A stretch of DNA of 64,000 bases from Sporolactobacillus sp. Y61 (lineage in GTDB: Bacteria; Bacillota; Bacilli; Bacillales; Sporolactobacillaceae). The position numbers and the translations under genes are program-made. Positions within the stretch are counted from its first letter, which is position 1, and each line of letters begins with the position of its first letter. Positions 62,067 to 64,000 of this stretch are shown in pieces. Where the stretch lies: the NCBI RefSeq assembly GCF_040529185.1, contig NZ_CP159510.1, positions 1,054,001 through 1,118,000 on the forward strand, written 5' to 3'. The notes under the pieces were generated by a model. The model saw only the letters and a list, made by a program, of their open reading frames with translations. It had not been told where the DNA came from and did no database searches.

Positions 62067-63680
62067 ATGTCGCTGGTTCATTTGAAAAACAAGAAGAATG
62101 GTGTGACCTATGTATATGAATCCGTTGGATATTGGGACAAGGAGAAAAAACAGACACGAAACCATCGGAAATGTATTGGTAAACTGGATCCGAAAACTGG
62201 GAAACTGATTCCATCTAAAAAGTATACCGAAGGTCTGAAAGACCTTCTGAACCAGAAAAAGAAGAAACGGGGACCAGTTCCGTCGGTTACTTATCAGCGT
62301 CGTTTCTACGGGGCAACTTACCTGTTTGACGCCATCGGCGCCAAGCTTGGAATCACAGAAGATCTGGCGCGATGCTTTCCAAAGTCCTATCAGCAGATTC
62401 TTTCGCTGGCTTATTATCTGGTGCTGGAAGATCGCAATCCGATGAGTCGTTTTCCCCGTTGGGCGAAAACTCATGTGCATCCCTATGGTAAGAATCTGCC
62501 CTCTCAGAGGAGCAGTGAACTGCTTGGTTTGATCACGGAAAATGCCAAACACCATTTCTTTATTCTCCAGAGCAAACGGCGTATCCATGAAGAGTATCTC
62601 GCTTATGACACCACCTCCGTTTCATCCTATTCCAAAGCACTGAAGCAAGTCCGCTACGGTAAGAATAAGGATCATGATCCGCTGCCGCAGATTAACCTGG
62701 CGCTCCTTTATGGGGAGACCTCCGGTCTGCCGGTGGCTTATCGTAAACTGCCGGGGAATATTTCTGATGTCAAAACCATACGGACACTGCTCGCTGATGT
62801 GGACTTTCTCAAACAGAAGAAAGTGAAAGTGGTCATGGACCGTGGCTTTTACAGTGAGAAGAATATTAATGCTTTTTATCAGAATCATGTCAAATTCTTG
62901 ATGGGTGTCCGAGTGTCACTGAAATTCGTTCGTCAAAAGTTAAACGATGTCCGTCAGAGCATGATTACCCGTGCCCATTATGCTTCCGACTGCAATCTCT
63001 ATTATCAATCTTTCCTGACCGACTGGGACGATACCGAGGTCAAAAAGCGATCCGGGCAAATCATCACTGGCAAGAAAAGGCTGTACCTTCATCTTTTCTA
63101 TAATGACCAAAAAGCAACCGACGATAAGATGGCGTTCAATAAAATGTTGGACCGTCTGGAAGAAGAGCTGCAGTCCGGCAGGAGAGAACCTGAACATGAA
63201 AAGCTATATTCACGTTATTACGAATGGAAGGAAACGCCCGTAAGGGGGCTCTCCCTGACGCCAAAAAACGAAGCCATAGCTAAAGCAGAAAGGGACTTTG
63301 GTTATTTCGCACTGATTTCTAATGGAATCAAAGATCCCATTGAGGCATTGGAAGTTTATCGAACAAAGGATCTGATCGAGAAAGCCTTCGGTAATTTAAA
63401 GGAACGACTGAACCTGCGTCGGACTTCTGTTTCCTCTGAGGAAAATCTGGAAGGCAAACTTTTCGTCCAGTTCATTGCCCTGTTCTATCTTTCGTACATA
63501 AAAAAGGCCATGAGTGATCATCATCTGTTCAAACAGTACACCATTCAGGAACTTCTGGATGAACTGGACGTGATCGAACAGTACAGTCAACCCGGTGGTC
63601 ACACCCATTTGGGTGAGTTGACAAAGAAACAGACGAATCTTTATCAATACCTTGATGTGGATTCGCCTGCCTTGGTATAA
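62067..63680 (+). CDS. IS1634-family transposase
   Basis: 537 residues from ATG 62067, six nt after GGAGGG; ATG 62061 abuts the SD. VHLKNKKNGVTYVYESVGYWDKEKKQTRNHRKCIGKLDPKTG is the usual N-terminus. The DDE core is visible: YLAYDTTSVSSYSKAL..QINLALLYGETSGLPVAYRKLPGNISDVKTI (first Asp), KVKVVMDRGFYSEKNI (second Asp) and YRTKDLIEKAFGNLKERLNLRRTSV (Glu). The gene is intact, so the element could mobilise itself and the related MITE. Confidence 0.94.
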   Translation: MSLVHLKNKKNGVTYVYESVGYWDKEKKQTRNHRKCIGKLDPKTGKLIPSKKYTEGLKDLLNQKKKKRGPVPSVTYQRRFYGATYLFDAIGAKLGITEDLARCFPKSYQQILSLAYYLVLEDRNPMSRFPRWAKTHVHPYGKNLPSQRSSELLGLITENAKHHFFILQSKRRIHEEYLAYDTTSVSSYSKALKQVRYGKNKDHDPLPQINLALLYGETSGLPVAYRKLPGNISDVKTIRTLLADVDFLKQKKVKVVMDRGFYSEKNINAFYQNHVKFLMGVRVSLKFVRQKLNDVRQSMITRAHYASDCNLYYQSFLTDWDDTEVKKRSGQIITGKKRLYLHLFYNDQKATDDKMAFNKMLDRLEEELQSGRREPEHEKLYSRYYEWKETPVRGLSLTPKNEAIAKAERDFGYFALISNGIKDPIEALEVYRTKDLIEKAFGNLKERLNLRRTSVSSEENLEGKLFVQFIALFYLSYIKKAMSDHHLFKQYTIQELLDELDVIEQYSQPGGHTHLGELTKKQTNLYQYLDVDSPALV

Positions 63681-63758
63681 TTTCACGGGAATTCAGGTTA
63701 CCAGAGGAAAAGGAATTTTCCAAAAATTCATGTCGATCTTCTTATTTTGGGTGAATGC

Positions 63759-64000
63759 CTACTGCACTCCCATGTCTAGGAAAACCTTGTTAAGCGCTCT
63801 GCTTAAACTCGCGTTTGAATAATATTGTTCATAAACAGTTCGCGCATTTCTCTTGATTTTCTGTCTGAGTTCCGGATGGGTTGCCAGTAATTTTATCGAT
63901 TTCAAAAAGGTATCCGGCTGATCTGCAATTAAGATATTTTGCTGATCTGTGATCAGGCCTTCTGCGCCGATACTGGTTGAAACAACCGGCAACCCCTTGG
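63759..64000 (-). CDS. GT4-type glycosyltransferase, C-terminal end (partial)
   Basis: The last 80 codons of a minus-strand gene that continues beyond the window. KGLPVVSTSIGAEGLITDQQNILIADQPDTFLKSIKLL and LRQKIKRNARTVYEQYYS closely parallel the end of the GT4 gene at 14910-16106 (KGLPVVSTSIGAEGIISEQNNILIADSSEKFIQCIKML). It runs opposite to cluster 2 and its stop lies about 60 nt from the IS1634 end, so its orientation may result from an IS-linked rearrangement. Codon use is less AT-rich than the paralogue. Confidence 0.88.
   Translation of the reverse strand, partial: KGLPVVSTSIGAEGLITDQQNILIADQPDTFLKSIKLLATHPELRQKIKRNARTVYEQYYSNASLSRALNKVFLDMGVQ

Larger units (their letters stand above)
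61938..63697 (+). mobile_element. Complete IS1634-family insertion sequence (1760 bp)
   Basis: Ends CCTGCATTCCCGGAGATTTA (61938 on) and CCTGAATTCCCGTGAAATTA (reverse complement, to 63697) are imperfect inverted repeats leading into TATACCAA. It holds one intact transposase. No target duplication is seen: the left flank is ISL3 (CATAATAG), the right flank (TTACCAGAGG) is unrelated, which points to recombination or deletion after insertion. The MITE at 39471-39640 shares its ends. Confidence 0.85.

Overview
The window comes from a low-to-mid GC Firmicute of the order Bacillales. Its left end carries the end of an MreB/Mbl-type gene followed by flhO and flhP (flagellar rod/hook proteins), a small EpuA-type membrane protein and fabZ, an order known from Bacillus and its relatives. 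The flagellar genes, Ktr potassium uptake, OpuC-type osmolyte uptake, a bacillopeptidase F-like protease and rich exopolysaccharide (EPS) gene content would suit a spore-former such as Sporolactobacillus, but that genus is only a guess. No rRNA, tRNA or CRISPR array was seen.

Layout. 1-2.7 kb: housekeeping (mbl end, flhO, flhP, epuA-like, fabZ). 3.0-6.6 kb: decaying genes (frameshifted allantoinase-like amidohydrolase, IS3 remnant, broken aromatic amino acid ammonia-lyase) plus a 21-nt degenerate repeat array. 6.8-10.0 kb: intact four-gene OpuC-type ABC importer. 10.0-10.7 kb: stump of an MFS transporter cut off by a second, larger array of the same repeat. 10.7-12.8 kb: Ktr-type K+ uptake pair on the minus strand. 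13.3-25.2 kb: EPS cluster 1 (galU, initiating sugar transferase, GT4, GT26, Wzy-like polymerase, UDP-galactopyranose mutase, two GT2, pyruvyl transferase, nitroreductase-like protein, flippase), much more AT-rich than its flanks. 25.2-27.7 kb: secreted glucosaminidase with five 95-residue repeats. 27.8-36.1 kb: a mobile-element graveyard (ISL3 interrupted by a complete IS21-family element, and pieces of IS1634, IS256 and ISLre2 types) around an AraC and a LacI regulator. 36.9-38.6 kb: alpha-galactosidase-like glycosidase. 38.7-39.7 kb: more IS debris and a 170-bp MITE. 40.2-43.5 kb: rfbACBD (dTDP-L-rhamnose). 43.7-46.5 kb: three-gene minus-strand glycosyl-modification operon. 47.0-51.6 kb: 1548-residue S8 protease. 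52.0-61.1 kb: EPS cluster 2 (sugar transferase, Wzz, BY-kinase, phosphatase, galU pseudogene, GT26 gene split by IS1380, GT2, Wzy-like polymerase, GT32). 61.1-63.7 kb: ISL3 remnant and a complete IS1634-family element. 63.8-64.0 kb: the 3' end of a GT4 gene on the minus strand.

How it works together. Precursors (UDP-glucose from GalU, UDP-galactofuranose from Glf, dTDP-rhamnose from RfbABCD) would feed two undecaprenyl-phosphate sugar transferases and two sets of glycosyltransferases with two Wzy-like polymerases. One Wzx-like flippase and one Wzz/BY-kinase/phosphatase control module are visible and may serve both clusters. Shared promoters, a sugar-transferase scar before rfbA, a decayed second galU and duplicated IS fragments indicate repeated recombination between EPS loci. 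The most unusual signals are the two arrays built on a TCGGWCCGA core, the MITE with a matching empty site in the same window, the promoter-plus-scar relic before rfbA, and the near-identical repeats in the glucosaminidase gene.
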